DNA from: Nocardia vinacea
GTDB lineage: Bacteria; Actinomycetota; Actinomycetes; Mycobacteriales; Mycobacteriaceae
Assembly (NCBI RefSeq): GCF_035920345.1
Contig: NZ_CP109149.1
Location: forward strand, 3,038,001 to 3,102,000
Direction of reading: 5' to 3'
Length of the DNA: 64,000 bases
A program made the position numbers and the translations under genes. The notes under the pieces were generated by a model, which saw only the letters and a program-made list of their open reading frames with translations, did not search any database and had not been told where the DNA came from. This document shows, one piece after another, positions 48,724 to 57,139 of this stretch (the stretch's first letter is position 1; each line of letters starts with the position of its first letter).

Positions 48724-49827
48724 ATGACCACCGACCTCATCGTCTGCGGCCTCGGCCCCGCCGGTCGCGCACTCACACACCGCTGTCTCGCGCACGGAAT
48801 GTCGGTCACCGCAATCGATCCGGTGCCGGATCGTCGCTGGTCGGCAACGTATGCGGGGTGGTACGACGAACTGCCGGGATGGCTGGATCCGTCGGTCCTC
48901 GCCACTACCTTGGAGCATCCGACGGCCTGGGGTACGAGGTCGCATCGACTCGAACGAACCTATGTCGTCTTCGACTCCGCACGGTTGCGGGATTCGCTGA
49001 ATCTCGACGGTGCACAAATAGTTACCGATCGGGTTGTCGAAATTCGGCACAACACAGTGACTTTGGCTTCGGAAACAATATTCAGCGCAAATCGTGTTAT
49101 CGACGCACGAGGAATTGCCCGCTCTCCCGAGCTCGCCGAACAAACCGCGTACGGCGTGGTTGTGCGACGCGACGCCGACATCGAACCCCTGTTCATGGAC
49201 TGGCGCACGGACAACGGCGCGAAACCCGATGCGCCACGGTCGTTTCTGTACGCGGTGCCGCTCAGCGCGGAGACGATGTTGCTGGAGGAGACCTGTCTCG
49301 CCGGGCGCCCCGCCCTCGATACCGCGGTGCTGCGCGACCGCCTGCACCACCGGTTGCGCTCGCGCGGAATCGAACTCACCGGCACCGAACCGATCGAGCG
49401 CGTGCGTTTCCCGGTGCAGGGCGGCCACCCCGGACAGCGACGATTCGGCGCAGCGGGCGCATTCACCCATCCCGCAACGGGTTACAGCGTCACTGCCTCG
49501 CTCGCCGCCGCCGACACTGTCGCCCGCGATGTGTCGGCATGGCCTGCCCAGGCACGAGCGGTACACGCGTTGCGGTCGGCGGGTCTGCGCGCGCTGCTCG
49601 CGTTGCCGCCCGCCGACCTTCCCGTCTTCTTCGATGCCTTCTTCACCCTGCCACCGGAACTGCAACGGGCCTATCTGTCGGGCCGCACCGATCTCGGCGG
49701 CACTGTCGCCGCCATGCGCACCCTCTACGCCACCCTGCCCGCACCGCTGCGTCGGCGCGTCGCGACCGCGACACTCGGGATTCCGATTCGCTCGCCTATT
49801 CGAATTGGTTCGTCCATGATGGGGTAA
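48724..49827 (+). CDS. Lycopene cyclase family (CrtL-type) flavoprotein
   Basis: The 367-residue protein has an N-terminal dinucleotide fold LIVCGLGPAGRALTHRC (GxGxxG) followed by the cyclase signatures WSATYAGWYDEL (residues about 36-47), FMDWR, FLYAVPLSAETMLLEETCLA and FGAAGAFTHPATGYSV. This is the CrtL/CrtY-type beta- or epsilon-cyclase family that converts lycopene ends to rings. ATG 48724 follows GGGAACAGTG; an ATG at 48712 lacks a site. No crtE, crtB or crtI gene is nearby, so lycopene must come from elsewhere. Its TAA overlaps the Ku ATG (TAATG), coupling it to a DNA-repair gene. Confidence 0.87.
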   Translation: MTTDLIVCGLGPAGRALTHRCLAHGMSVTAIDPVPDRRWSATYAGWYDELPGWLDPSVLATTLEHPTAWGTRSHRLERTYVVFDSARLRDSLNLDGAQIVTDRVVEIRHNTVTLASETIFSANRVIDARGIARSPELAEQTAYGVVVRRDADIEPLFMDWRTDNGAKPDAPRSFLYAVPLSAETMLLEETCLAGRPALDTAVLRDRLHHRLRSRGIELTGTEPIERVRFPVQGGHPGQRRFGAAGAFTHPATGYSVTASLAAADTVARDVSAWPAQARAVHALRSAGLRALLALPPADLPVFFDAFFTLPPELQRAYLSGRTDLGGTVAAMRTLYATLPAPLRRRVATATLGIPIRSPIRIGSSMMG

Positions 49828-50777
49828 TGGCACGAGCTATCTGGAAGGGCTCGATTGCGTTCGGGCTGGTAAACGTCCCTGTCAAGGTGTACACGGCCAC
49901 CGAGGACCACGACATTCGGTTCCACCAGGTGCATGCCAAGGACGGTGGCCGGATCAAATACGACCGCGTCTGCACGGTCTGCGGCAAGTCCGTGCAGTAC
50001 GCCGATATCGATAAGGCATATGAATCCCCTGAGGGAGACAAGGTCATCCTGACCGACGAGGACTTCTCGAAACTGCCCGCCGCCGAGAAGCACGAGATTC
50101 CGGTGCTGCAGTTCGTACCCAACGATCAGATCGACCCGATCCTGTTCGAGAAGAGCTACTACCTCGAACCCGACTCGAACACACCCAAGGCCTACGTGCT
50201 GCTGGCGACCACGCTGGAGCGCATCGATCGGACCGCGCTCGTACATTTCACGCTCCGGCAGAAGACGCGGCTCTCGGCATTGCGGGTGCGCGACGGCGTA
50301 CTGGTACTGCAGACGCTGCTATGGCCCGATGAGGTCCGTGCCGTCGATTTCGAATCTCTGGACGGTGTCGCCGAGCCGAAGCCGCAGGAGATCAAGATGG
50401 CCGAGACGCTGGTCGAGACCATGTCCGACGATTTCGATCCCGAGCAGTACACCGACGAGTACCAGATCGAGCTGCAGAAGGTGCTCGACGAGGCCATCGC
50501 CAGCGGCACCGGGAAGGTGGTCAGTCAGCCCGAAGAGGCGCCCGCCGCGATGGACGCCGAGGTCGTCGACCTGGTGGCCGCCCTGCAACGCAGTCTGGAG
50601 GCCAGTGGGCGGCGGACCGCGGAGAGTTCCGGCAAGGCAGCCGCCGAGCCCAAGGCCAAGGCGGCACCGGCGAAGAAGGCGACCAAGTCTGCGGCCACCA
50701 AATCTGCGGCGAAGAAGACCACCGCCAAGCCCGCCAAGAAGACCGCGAAGAAGGCGGCCGCCCGCAAGGGCGCATAG
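49827..50777 (+). CDS. ku: Ku protein, non-homologous end joining
   Basis: The 316-residue bacterial Ku homodimer subunit binds DNA ends and recruits LigD. It starts ARAIWKGSIAFGLVNVPVKV, the invariant Ku N-terminus, and has VCTVCGKSVQYADI, DFSKLPAAEKHEI and LVHFTLRQKTRLSALRVRDG in the core (1-250). The last 65 residues are a Lys/Ala-rich tail with repeated AAKK/TKSA units, as in mycobacterial Ku, giving extra DNA affinity. ATG 49827 overlaps the cyclase stop. No ligD gene is in the window. A long in-frame upstream extension is noise. Confidence 0.96.
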   Translation: MARAIWKGSIAFGLVNVPVKVYTATEDHDIRFHQVHAKDGGRIKYDRVCTVCGKSVQYADIDKAYESPEGDKVILTDEDFSKLPAAEKHEIPVLQFVPNDQIDPILFEKSYYLEPDSNTPKAYVLLATTLERIDRTALVHFTLRQKTRLSALRVRDGVLVLQTLLWPDEVRAVDFESLDGVAEPKPQEIKMAETLVETMSDDFDPEQYTDEYQIELQKVLDEAIASGTGKVVSQPEEAPAAMDAEVVDLVAALQRSLEASGRRTAESSGKAAAEPKAKAAPAKKATKSAATKSAAKKTTAKPAKKTAKKAAARKGA

Positions 50778-50804
50778 CCATCTACCCGCACACTCCTGGC
50801 AAAC

Positions 50805-50996
50805 TTGCGACATGGACCCGCCGTAGCGTTCGTCCCGATGGGCCTCGGCCATCTACGCCAGGTGCTCGATCTGGGTTACGAGGTATTCGAGGGAGGCGCT
50901 GTTCGCGCGCGGCGCATGGTCACCGATGTCGAGGAGCGCAATACCGCCTCTGCGACGCTGATGACGCGCAATGGGTTCCTCCCGCGGCATCGGTGA
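50805..50996 (+). pseudogene. GNAT acetyltransferase remnant
   Basis: The 63-codon frame contains GLGHLRQVLDLGYEVFEGGA and later NTASATLMTRNGF, the acetyl-CoA-binding loop region and the characteristic NxxSxxLxxxxGF end of GNAT N-acetyltransferases. The first two thirds of a GNAT domain are absent and no complete gene surrounds it. It therefore looks like a decayed 3' fragment. The rest of the gap 50778-51140 shows no further gene. Confidence 0.5.
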
Positions 50997-51140
50997 CACT
51001 GTTCGTCCGTCCGAATCCGAATGAGCTCGAACTGGATTCCACGGACGACGCCCTGCTCCGCGGTGCCGCCGGGCACGAAGCGGGCGCTGATCCGCCGCGG
51101 CCGACTGGCCGGTGAGGGGCGGGGCGCCCGCTAACCCGGA

Positions 51141-51518
51141 TCAGAACATGCCGTGCGGAAGCTGGTCGGCGTCGGGCACCGGTTGTACGACATCCCAGTG
51201 CTCGGTGACAACGCCGTCGACCAGCCGCCAGATATCCACCACCGCCACGCCGCGGGCATCGTCGGGCGCGATCATGTGGTAGTGCACGACGGCATATTCG
51301 TCATCGGTGATAACCCGTTTGATTTCCAGTCGGGCGGCGGCCACCGGCGCGTTCGCGATGAACTCGATGAAGGCGTCGCGGCCGGACGGATTGCCCGGAC
51401 TGTGCTCGATGAAGTTCTCGTGCAACAGGTCTCGCAGTACCTCGATATTGCCCGCACTGAACTCGGCGAGGCCGTGCAGTAAAAGATCCCTATTGCGGGT
51501 TGCCAGGTTGTTCGTCAT
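51141..51518 (-). CDS. SnoaL-like / NTF2-fold protein
   Basis: The 125-residue single-domain protein has the polyketide-cyclase/SnoaL pattern: NRDLLLHGLAEFSAGNIEVL, LHENFIEHSPGNPSGRDAFI (His-containing strand) and the C-terminal sheet VVDIWRLVDGVVTEHWDVVQ ending PVPDADQLPHGMF. This subgroup is usually annotated as nuclear transport factor 2 family protein and often occurs beside an XRE regulator, as here. ATG 51518 is 88 bases from the divergent XRE gene. The enzyme substrate, if any, is unknown. Confidence 0.85.
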   Translation of the reverse strand: MTNNLATRNRDLLLHGLAEFSAGNIEVLRDLLHENFIEHSPGNPSGRDAFIEFIANAPVAAARLEIKRVITDDEYAVVHYHMIAPDDARGVAVVDIWRLVDGVVTEHWDVVQPVPDADQLPHGMF

Positions 51519-51606
51519 GGCGGTAACCGTCGCAATCGCACGGTAAGCCTGTCGATTACCAGGCATGTAATGGCGGCTGCCCGCGTGGTGTGGTGATACT
51601 GACCGG

Positions 51607-52386
51607 GTGGATAGCGAACGCCCCGTCGGGGCGCTGCTGCGCGAGTGGCGGCTGCGGCGCAGACTGAGCCAGCTCGAATTGTCCGTGCAGTCGGGCATCT
51701 CGACGCGGCATGTGAGTTTCGTGGAGACCGGACGCACCATTCCCAGCCCAGGGATGGTCGAGCGGTTCGCCGAACATCTGGGCATCCCGTTGCGCGAACG
51801 CAATCGGCTGCTGGTCGCGGCCGGATACGCCCCGACGTACCGGCATCGCACACTCGACGATCCGGATCTTGCGCAGGCGCGCGCCGCGGTCCGGCGCGTA
51901 CTCGATGCCCACGAACCGTTTCCCGCGCTGGCCATCGATCAACGGTGGAATCTGTTGTTCGCGAACACGGCGGCGGAGGTGTTCTTCGAGGGTGTGGCCG
52001 CGGAGCTGTTGGAGCCGCCGATCAACATGATGCGAATCGGTCTGCATCCCAAGGGGTTCGCGCCGCGCGTGCGAAATATCGATCAGGTGCGCGGGTTCCT
52101 GCTGCCTCGGCTCGCGCGGCAGGCGGCGCTGTCCGGAGATCCCGAATTGGTCGCGCTCCATGCGGAATTGAGGGTGTTCGCATCGGAAGGCGTTTTTCCG
52201 CAGGTGGATCCGTCCGAGGTCGCGCTGCTCATCCATCTCGACCACCGCGGCACGCAGCTGTCGCTGTTCAATACGATCATGCGGTTCGGCGCGGCCTTCG
52301 ATGTGACGCTCGATGAGATCGCCATCGAGTCCTACTTTCCTGCCGATCAAACCACCAGTGCCTACCTGCACTCATTTGCCAGGTGA
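51607..52386 (+). CDS. XRE-family regulator with MmyB-like ligand domain
   Basis: The 259-residue protein has an N-terminal XRE helix-turn-helix (residues about 8-65: LLREWRLRRRLSQLELSVQS then GISTRHVSFVETGR) and a C-terminal PAS-like MmyB ligand-binding domain (about 100-259) with ALAIDQRWNLLFANTAAEVF and PPINMMRIGLHPKGFAPRV. MmyB-type regulators are thought to bind fatty acids. It is GTG-started at 51607, divergent from the SnoaL-like gene, which is its most likely target. The intergenic 88 bases contain an imperfect inverted repeat around GCCTG and CAGGC. Confidence 0.9.
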   Translation: MDSERPVGALLREWRLRRRLSQLELSVQSGISTRHVSFVETGRTIPSPGMVERFAEHLGIPLRERNRLLVAAGYAPTYRHRTLDDPDLAQARAAVRRVLDAHEPFPALAIDQRWNLLFANTAAEVFFEGVAAELLEPPINMMRIGLHPKGFAPRVRNIDQVRGFLLPRLARQAALSGDPELVALHAELRVFASEGVFPQVDPSEVALLIHLDHRGTQLSLFNTIMRFGAAFDVTLDEIAIESYFPADQTTSAYLHSFAR

Positions 52387-52389
52387 TCG

Positions 52390-53010
52390 TCAGGACTCGG
52401 CGGCTCGCGCTTTGCCTTCTTCGAAGAAATCGAGGAGGGCGGCGGCGTTGTTCACCTCCTCGCGCGAGCGCAGCGCGCCGAACGAGGCATTCCAGAATTC
52501 GCCGGTGCGCGGCGTCCATGGGCCGACATAGGCGTACGGACCCGGATGCGCCGAATCACCCGGTGACACACCGTAATTGACCTCATTGAGGGTGCTGGAC
52601 AGATCGAAATGCTCTGGCCACAGCACCGGAATGGCATCGGGTGCAGTGCAGCGCAGCGTCGAATCCCCGAGCGTGAACCAGTCCGCGATGAGCGCCGCCG
52701 CCTCCGGATCGACAGCGAGTTGGTCACCGGGGTCGACTCCGGTGGTATCGGCGTAGACGTTCGCCGGTGCCTCCGGTTCAAAGCCCGCGGCGGCGGCGAC
52801 CTTGTCGAAGGTGCCCGCGAGCGCGGCCCGGCCCTCCGGCCACACCAGATCGGTGCCGACCACAGAGACCGGCCACTGCGCACCGCCGAAACCACCGTGC
52901 ACCACCCGTAGCCGGATGGTCCCGAAGCGCCGATATTGTGGGCCCGCGATCAACAACTCCCCCACCGCGTGCAGCGCGAGCCGGGTGTCCCGATACGTGA
53001 TGTCGTCCAC
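52390..53010 (-). CDS. Conserved hypothetical protein, 206 residues
   Basis: This soluble protein has no signal peptide or membrane helix. Recognisable blocks are THE N-terminal beta-rich part (TIRLRVVHGGFGGAQWPVSV), a central VDPEAAALIADWFTLGDSTL, and PVLWPEHFDLSSTLNEVNYG followed by YAYVGPWTPRTGEFWNASFG. Aromatic, Gly/Pro-rich strands suggest a compact beta fold. I recognise no enzyme motif. It ends 3 bases from the convergent XRE gene and its start faces the oxygenase gene. The family appears actinobacterial, but that is an impression only. Confidence 0.75.
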   Translation of the reverse strand: MDDITYRDTRLALHAVGELLIAGPQYRRFGTIRLRVVHGGFGGAQWPVSVVGTDLVWPEGRAALAGTFDKVAAAAGFEPEAPANVYADTTGVDPGDQLAVDPEAAALIADWFTLGDSTLRCTAPDAIPVLWPEHFDLSSTLNEVNYGVSPGDSAHPGPYAYVGPWTPRTGEFWNASFGALRSREEVNNAAALLDFFEEGKARAAES

Positions 53011-53149
53011 CCGGAAATCATCGCCGCTGCGGGCCGCCCGCGCTGGTGAATCGCACCAGCGGAATCAGGACGGATGCGCGATGACCAGATCAGCAAATTC
53101 TGATTGCTGTCGCCTATCATCAAGATGTTGTCGTGGGAAGGACACTGCC

Positions 53150-54202
53150 GTGGAATTCCGAGTGCCGGTCATCGATATCTCGTCTTATATCGGCGATGGC
53201 GCCCCGGCCGAACGCCGGGCCGTTGCCCGCGCAATCGACGCCGCCGCGAGCACCGTCGGCTTTATGCAGATCACCGGCCACGCCATCCCACAACCGGTGC
53301 TCGACGACTTCGCGGCCGCACTCGACAGCTTCTTCGACCTCGAACCGGCGACCAAACAGGGCTATCGCACCCCGCCCGAAATCAATCGCGGCTACTCACC
53401 GCCCAAGAGCGAGAGCCTCAGCCTGAGCCTCGGCGTCGCATCCGCTACCCGCATGAACGATTACTTCGAGGCATTCAATGTGGGCATCCCCGCGGCCGCC
53501 TATCCGGAGGTCGAGTTGTCCGCGCGCGACTACGCCGAAAATCTCTGGCCGACAGAGGTTCCCGGCTTCCGCGCACCCGTGGAGACCTATTTCGCACACG
53601 CCGCGCGGATCGCGCGAACCCTCACCACCATCTTCGCCGACGCCCTCGAACTGGCGCCGGGCTACTTCACCAGGTTCACCGACCACTCCCTCGACGTCCT
53701 GCGGATGAACAACTACGCGCTGCCGCCGGGCACCGTGGATCTCGACGACGAACTCACCGGTATGGGCGAACACACCGACTACGGCATCGTCACCGTCTTG
53801 TGGGCGGACCAGGTCCCCGGTCTCCAGGTCGTCGGCGCCGATAACCGTTGGCACGATGTACAACCCGCCGACAACGCCCTGCTGGTCAATCTCGGCGACG
53901 TGATGGCGCGCTGGACCAACGAACGCTGGCTCTCCACCCTGCACCGCGTCATGCCGCCGATCGCCGACGGCACCATCCAAAGACGCCGCAGCGCAGCCTT
54001 TTTCCACGACGGCAATCCGGACGCCGTCATCGAAACACTCCCCTCCTGCCTCGGCGAGGGAAGTAAATACGCCCCGATCACCGTCGCCGAACACCTGCGC
54101 ACGAAACTCGCCGGTTCCCGTGCCCTGCAACCCAATACCGATGCCACTCGCGAGGCGGCACGGGTCCTCGCCGCGGCAAGCACCGAACGCACTCCGGAGT
54201 GA
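53150..54202 (+). CDS. Isopenicillin N synthase-like Fe(II)/2-oxoglutarate-type oxygenase
   Basis: The 350-residue protein has an N-terminal DIOX_N region (VPVIDISSYI, then STVGFMQITGHAIP) and a jelly-roll 2OG-Fe(II) domain with iron ligands His and Asp in GMGEHTDYGIVT (about residues 205-216) and distal His in LSTLHRVM, and the co-substrate Arg-x-Ser in RRRSAAFFHDG. GTG 53150 has GGAAGG upstream; longer in-frame sequence is not coding-like. Relatives include plant gibberellin oxidases and bacterial IPNS-family enzymes of unknown substrate. No NRPS or beta-lactam genes are nearby, so an antibiotic role is not supported. Confidence 0.88.
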   Translation: MEFRVPVIDISSYIGDGAPAERRAVARAIDAAASTVGFMQITGHAIPQPVLDDFAAALDSFFDLEPATKQGYRTPPEINRGYSPPKSESLSLSLGVASATRMNDYFEAFNVGIPAAAYPEVELSARDYAENLWPTEVPGFRAPVETYFAHAARIARTLTTIFADALELAPGYFTRFTDHSLDVLRMNNYALPPGTVDLDDELTGMGEHTDYGIVTVLWADQVPGLQVVGADNRWHDVQPADNALLVNLGDVMARWTNERWLSTLHRVMPPIADGTIQRRRSAAFFHDGNPDAVIETLPSCLGEGSKYAPITVAEHLRTKLAGSRALQPNTDATREAARVLAAASTERTPE

Positions 54203-54209
54203 GCGCCAC

Positions 54210-55076
54210 TCACTTGCGGAATTCGGTCTCCAGCTCGGCCAGTGCGGCCTGCAGATCTGCCGCATCATTCGTCTTGAAGATGCCCTGGAATCCGGCCTCC
54301 GCACGGATGGCGGCCTCGACCTCGGGATCGTGGTAAAGCTTCACCAGCGCAAGCAGTTTCGGGTTGTCCCTATCTTCGGCCCGCGCCGCGAAAATATTGA
54401 TGTACTGCTTTAGTTCCGGGCGTTCCGGGTCGTCGGTGAAGATGGTCTCGTTCTTGGTGAGACCCGCGGGACGAGCGAAGGTGTCGTCGACGAACGCTGC
54501 ATCGACACTCTCCAGAGATTGCGCGGTCAAGGTCGGATCGATGGTCTTCAGCGTCACCCGCGATGCGTCGGTGTCCACATCCTCGATCTTCGAATCCCAA
54601 CTCGCACCGCCCTTCAGCACGATCAGTCCGGCGGCGGCCAAGCCGAGCAGCGGGCGAACCTGATTGGCCGGGTTATTGCTCAGGGTGATCTGGCCGCCCT
54701 TCGGGATCTCCGCCACCGACTTGTGCTTGCGCGAATACAGCGTGAGCGGGTAGATCTCGGTCGCGCCGATCGGCACCAGGGTGTCGTTGTTGCGGACGTT
54801 GTAGTTCGCCAGGTACCGCACGTGCTGGAACTTGTTGAGATCGATCCGACGTTGTGCCAGTGCGGGATTCGGCTGGTTGTAGTCGGTGAAATTGACGAAT
54901 TCCACGGCGATGCCCTGCTCGGCAGCCTTCTTCTTGTAGACATCCCAATGCGGCAGCGAGATGTCGTTCACGCCGATGCGCACGACATCGCCATGGTGCT
55001 CCCGACCACACGCGACCCCGCCGGCGGCCAGGGCAAGAAGCAGGGGAATCACCAGAACACGGCGCAGCAGTCGCAT
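54210..55076 (-). CDS. metQ: Orphan MetQ-like substrate-binding lipoprotein
   Basis: The 288-residue NlpA/MetQ-family protein has a lipoprotein signal (lipobox about AGGVAC) and VRIGVNDISLPHWDVYKKKA, VEFVNFTDYNQPNPALAQRR, FQHVRYLANYN, TLYSRKHKSV, and SVDAAFVDDTFA. It resembles the second MetQ at 55208 throughout, so the two are paralogues. It is divergent from the metQNI operon and has no ABC components of its own, so it may feed the same MetNI with D-methionine, Met-sulfoxide or another amino acid. ATG 55076 follows AGGTTGC. Confidence 0.88.
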   Translation of the reverse strand: MRLLRRVLVIPLLLALAAGGVACGREHHGDVVRIGVNDISLPHWDVYKKKAAEQGIAVEFVNFTDYNQPNPALAQRRIDLNKFQHVRYLANYNVRNNDTLVPIGATEIYPLTLYSRKHKSVAEIPKGGQITLSNNPANQVRPLLGLAAAGLIVLKGGASWDSKIEDVDTDASRVTLKTIDPTLTAQSLESVDAAFVDDTFARPAGLTKNETIFTDDPERPELKQYINIFAARAEDRDNPKLLALVKLYHDPEVEAAIRAEAGFQGIFKTNDAADLQAALAELETEFRK

Positions 55077-55128
55077 TGCAGGCAACCTAGACGCTCGTCC
55101 AATTAGTTGCCAGGGTTTCGCTCAGCAC

Positions 55129-55170
55129 AATCCAAACCGTTGTCCGCCCCCTTGGCGCATCGCTTGGATT
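55129..55170. promoter_or_regulatory. Inverted repeat in the divergent metQ-metQ gap
   Basis: Arms AATCCAA (55129-55135) and TTGGATT (55164-55170) are perfect complements, 28 bases apart, in the 131-base region between the two divergent metQ genes. It may be a shared regulator site; no S-box riboswitch could be recognised. Confidence 0.35.
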
Positions 55171-55207
55171 ATCGGGTTCATATTGCGACAAGCATTCGGG
55201 AGCACGA

Positions 55208-56080
55208 GTGAAATTCCATCGGGTACTGGCGATCCCGGTCCTGGTAGCCACCGCGGCCCTCACCCTGACGGCGTGCGGCGACAACAAGGCTTCCGCCGAC
55301 AACGTAGTGCGCATCGGCACCACCGACAAGGACCACGCCTGGGACGTATTCGAGGAGAAGGCGAAGGCACAGGGGATCAACCTGCGGATCACCAACTTCT
55401 CCGACTACAAGCAGCCGAATCTCGCACTGTCGCAAAAGCAGATCGATCTCAATCTGTTCCAGCATCTGCAGTTTCTCGGCGCCTACAACGTGGCCAATAA
55501 CGACACCCTGACGCCGATCGCCTCGACCTATATCGTGCCGCTCGGGCTCTACTCCAAGAAGCACAAGTCGCTCGCGGATCTGCCACAGGCCGCCGAGATC
55601 GCGATCCCGAACGATCCGACCAATCAGGCGCGAGCGCTGTTCGTCCTGCAAGCTGCCGGTTTGCTGAAGCTCTCCGGTGACAGCAAGGCGCCGACCCCCG
55701 CCGATATCGATAAGGGTGCGTCCAAGGTCAAGGTGACCCCGGTCGATGCGGCGCAGACCGCGCTCTCGCTGGCCTCGGTCGACGGATCGATCATCAACAA
55801 CACCTTCCTCGATCGTTCCGGCATCGACCCGAATTCGGCTCTCTACAAGGATGATCCGAAGAATCCGGCGGCCGAGCCGTACATCAATGTCGTGGTGTCC
55901 AGGGCCGAGGACAAGAACAACGAGCTCTACCAGAAAGTGGCCCAGCTCTGGCACGATCCGGAGGTGCAGCAGGCGCACGCCGAGGTCACCAAAAACACGG
56001 CGGTCGAAGTAAAGCGCAGCGGTCCCGAGTTGGAGCAGATCCTGGCCAGGGTGCAGCAGACCATCAAAGACGGCAAGTGA
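55208..56080 (+). CDS. metQ: Methionine-binding lipoprotein MetQ
   Basis: The 290-residue NlpA/MetQ lipoprotein starts at GTG 55208 (GGGAGCAC site), with lipobox LTLTACG (Cys near 23). Conserved MetQ blocks are RIGTTDKDHAWDVFEEKA, ITNFSDYKQPNLALSQKQID, LFQHLQFLGAYN, LGLYSKKHKSLADLP and VDGSIINNTFLDRSG. It binds methionine outside the membrane and delivers it to MetNI. Its TGA overlaps the metN GTG (GTGA), making metQ-metN-metI one coupled operon. The order with metQ first is the reverse of Escherichia coli metNIQ but common in actinobacteria. Confidence 0.92.
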   Translation: MKFHRVLAIPVLVATAALTLTACGDNKASADNVVRIGTTDKDHAWDVFEEKAKAQGINLRITNFSDYKQPNLALSQKQIDLNLFQHLQFLGAYNVANNDTLTPIASTYIVPLGLYSKKHKSLADLPQAAEIAIPNDPTNQARALFVLQAAGLLKLSGDSKAPTPADIDKGASKVKVTPVDAAQTALSLASVDGSIINNTFLDRSGIDPNSALYKDDPKNPAAEPYINVVVSRAEDKNNELYQKVAQLWHDPEVQQAHAEVTKNTAVEVKRSGPELEQILARVQQTIKDGK

Positions 56081-57087
56081 GCGAGCAAACGGTCCCTGCG
56101 GTCGAATTCCGGTCGGTCACGAAGGTTTTCGGCAAGGGCGCTGATCAGCAGGTCGCGCTCGACGATATCGACCTGCGCATCGAACAGGGCGAGATCTTCG
56201 GTGTGATCGGCTATTCCGGCGCGGGCAAGAGCACGCTGGTCCGGCTGATCAATGCATTGGAGAAGCCGACCACCGGCACCATCGAGGTCGCCGGCACGCC
56301 CGTCACAGGTGTGCGGGAGGCCGAGGTGCGCCGCATCCGCCGGGATATCGGCATGGTGTTCCAGCAGTTCAACCTGTTCCGATCGCGCACGGCCGCAGGC
56401 AATATCGAGTATCCGCTCAAGGTCGCGGGCTGGAAGCGCGCCGAGCGCAAGGCACGGGTGAAGGAGTTGCTGGAGTTCGTCGGGCTCACCGACAAGGCCC
56501 GCAGCTATCCGGATCAGCTGTCGGGCGGTCAGAAGCAGCGGGTCGGCATCGCGCGGGCACTGGCGACCTCACCGTCACTGCTGCTCGCCGATGAATCGAC
56601 CTCGGCGCTGGATCCGGAGACCACCGGTGAGGTGCTGCGGCTGCTGAAGAAGATCAATCGCGAACTCGGTGTCACCATTGTGGTGATCACCCACGAGATG
56701 GATGTGATCCGCGCGGTGGCCGATCGGGTTGCGGTGCTCGCGGAGGGCAAGATTGTCGAATTGGCCAGCACCTTCGAGGTTTTCGCTACCCCGCAGGCGG
56801 CGCCGACACAGTCGTTCGTCGAGACCGTGCTCCACAATCGGCCCGACGCCGAAGAACTGCGGCGACTCGGTGAGCTGCACGGCGGACGGTTGGTCACCGT
56901 GGATATCGATGACAAGCATGGGATCGGTGCGGCACTGGCCGCCGCCGCGCATGCGGGTGTCGAGTTCGAGGTGGTGTACGGCGGGGTAAGTACGTTGCAG
57001 GACAAGACGTTCGGCAGCGTGACGCTGGCATTGCACGGTTCGGATGACGATGTGGACACGGTGGTCGAAGAGCTCGATCGCCGCTAG
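56077..57087 (+). CDS. metN: Methionine ABC importer ATP-binding protein MetN
   Basis: The 336-residue ATPase has Walker A GYSGAGKST (about residues 44-52), Q-loop FQQFNLF, signature LSGGQKQRVGIARAL, Walker B LLLADESTSALDPETT and switch His in VITHEMDV. After residue 255 comes a C-terminal NIL regulatory domain (GRLVTVDIDD, then FEVVYGGVSTLQDKTFGSVT), which binds methionine and transinhibits import. GTG 56077 overlaps the metQ stop. The 52-base gap to metI holds copy 3 of the palindromic repeat. Confidence 0.95.
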   Translation: MSEQTVPAVEFRSVTKVFGKGADQQVALDDIDLRIEQGEIFGVIGYSGAGKSTLVRLINALEKPTTGTIEVAGTPVTGVREAEVRRIRRDIGMVFQQFNLFRSRTAAGNIEYPLKVAGWKRAERKARVKELLEFVGLTDKARSYPDQLSGGQKQRVGIARALATSPSLLLADESTSALDPETTGEVLRLLKKINRELGVTIVVITHEMDVIRAVADRVAVLAEGKIVELASTFEVFATPQAAPTQSFVETVLHNRPDAEELRRLGELHGGRLVTVDIDDKHGIGAALAAAAHAGVEFEVVYGGVSTLQDKTFGSVTLALHGSDDDVDTVVEELDRR

Positions 57088-57111
57088 CGACTGCTCGCAG
57101 GTCGCTCGAAA
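57085..57111. repeat. Dispersed palindromic repeat, copy 3 (metN-metI gap)
   Basis: The sequence begins TAGCGACTGCTCGCAGGTCG and continues CTCGAAA. Its first bases are the metN stop codon TAG. The arms AGCGAC and GTCGCT are complementary. It lies between two cotranscribed genes and could shape the relative expression of metI. Confidence 0.6.
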
Positions 57112-57139
57112 CGATCTGCGTCGGCTGAAGGGGTAACTC

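Noticed and set aside
49827..50777. A local NHEJ operon (Ku plus LigD)
   Set aside because: No ligase, polymerase or nuclease domain of LigD was found on either strand around Ku.
53150..54202. Beta-lactam biosynthesis assignment for the IPNS-like oxygenase
   Set aside because: No peptide synthetase or acyltransferase genes are near, and the family is broad; only the fold and iron site are supported.
55077..55207. S-adenosylmethionine riboswitch in front of metQ
   Set aside because: The gap is too short for an S-box plus expression platform and its conserved motifs are absent.
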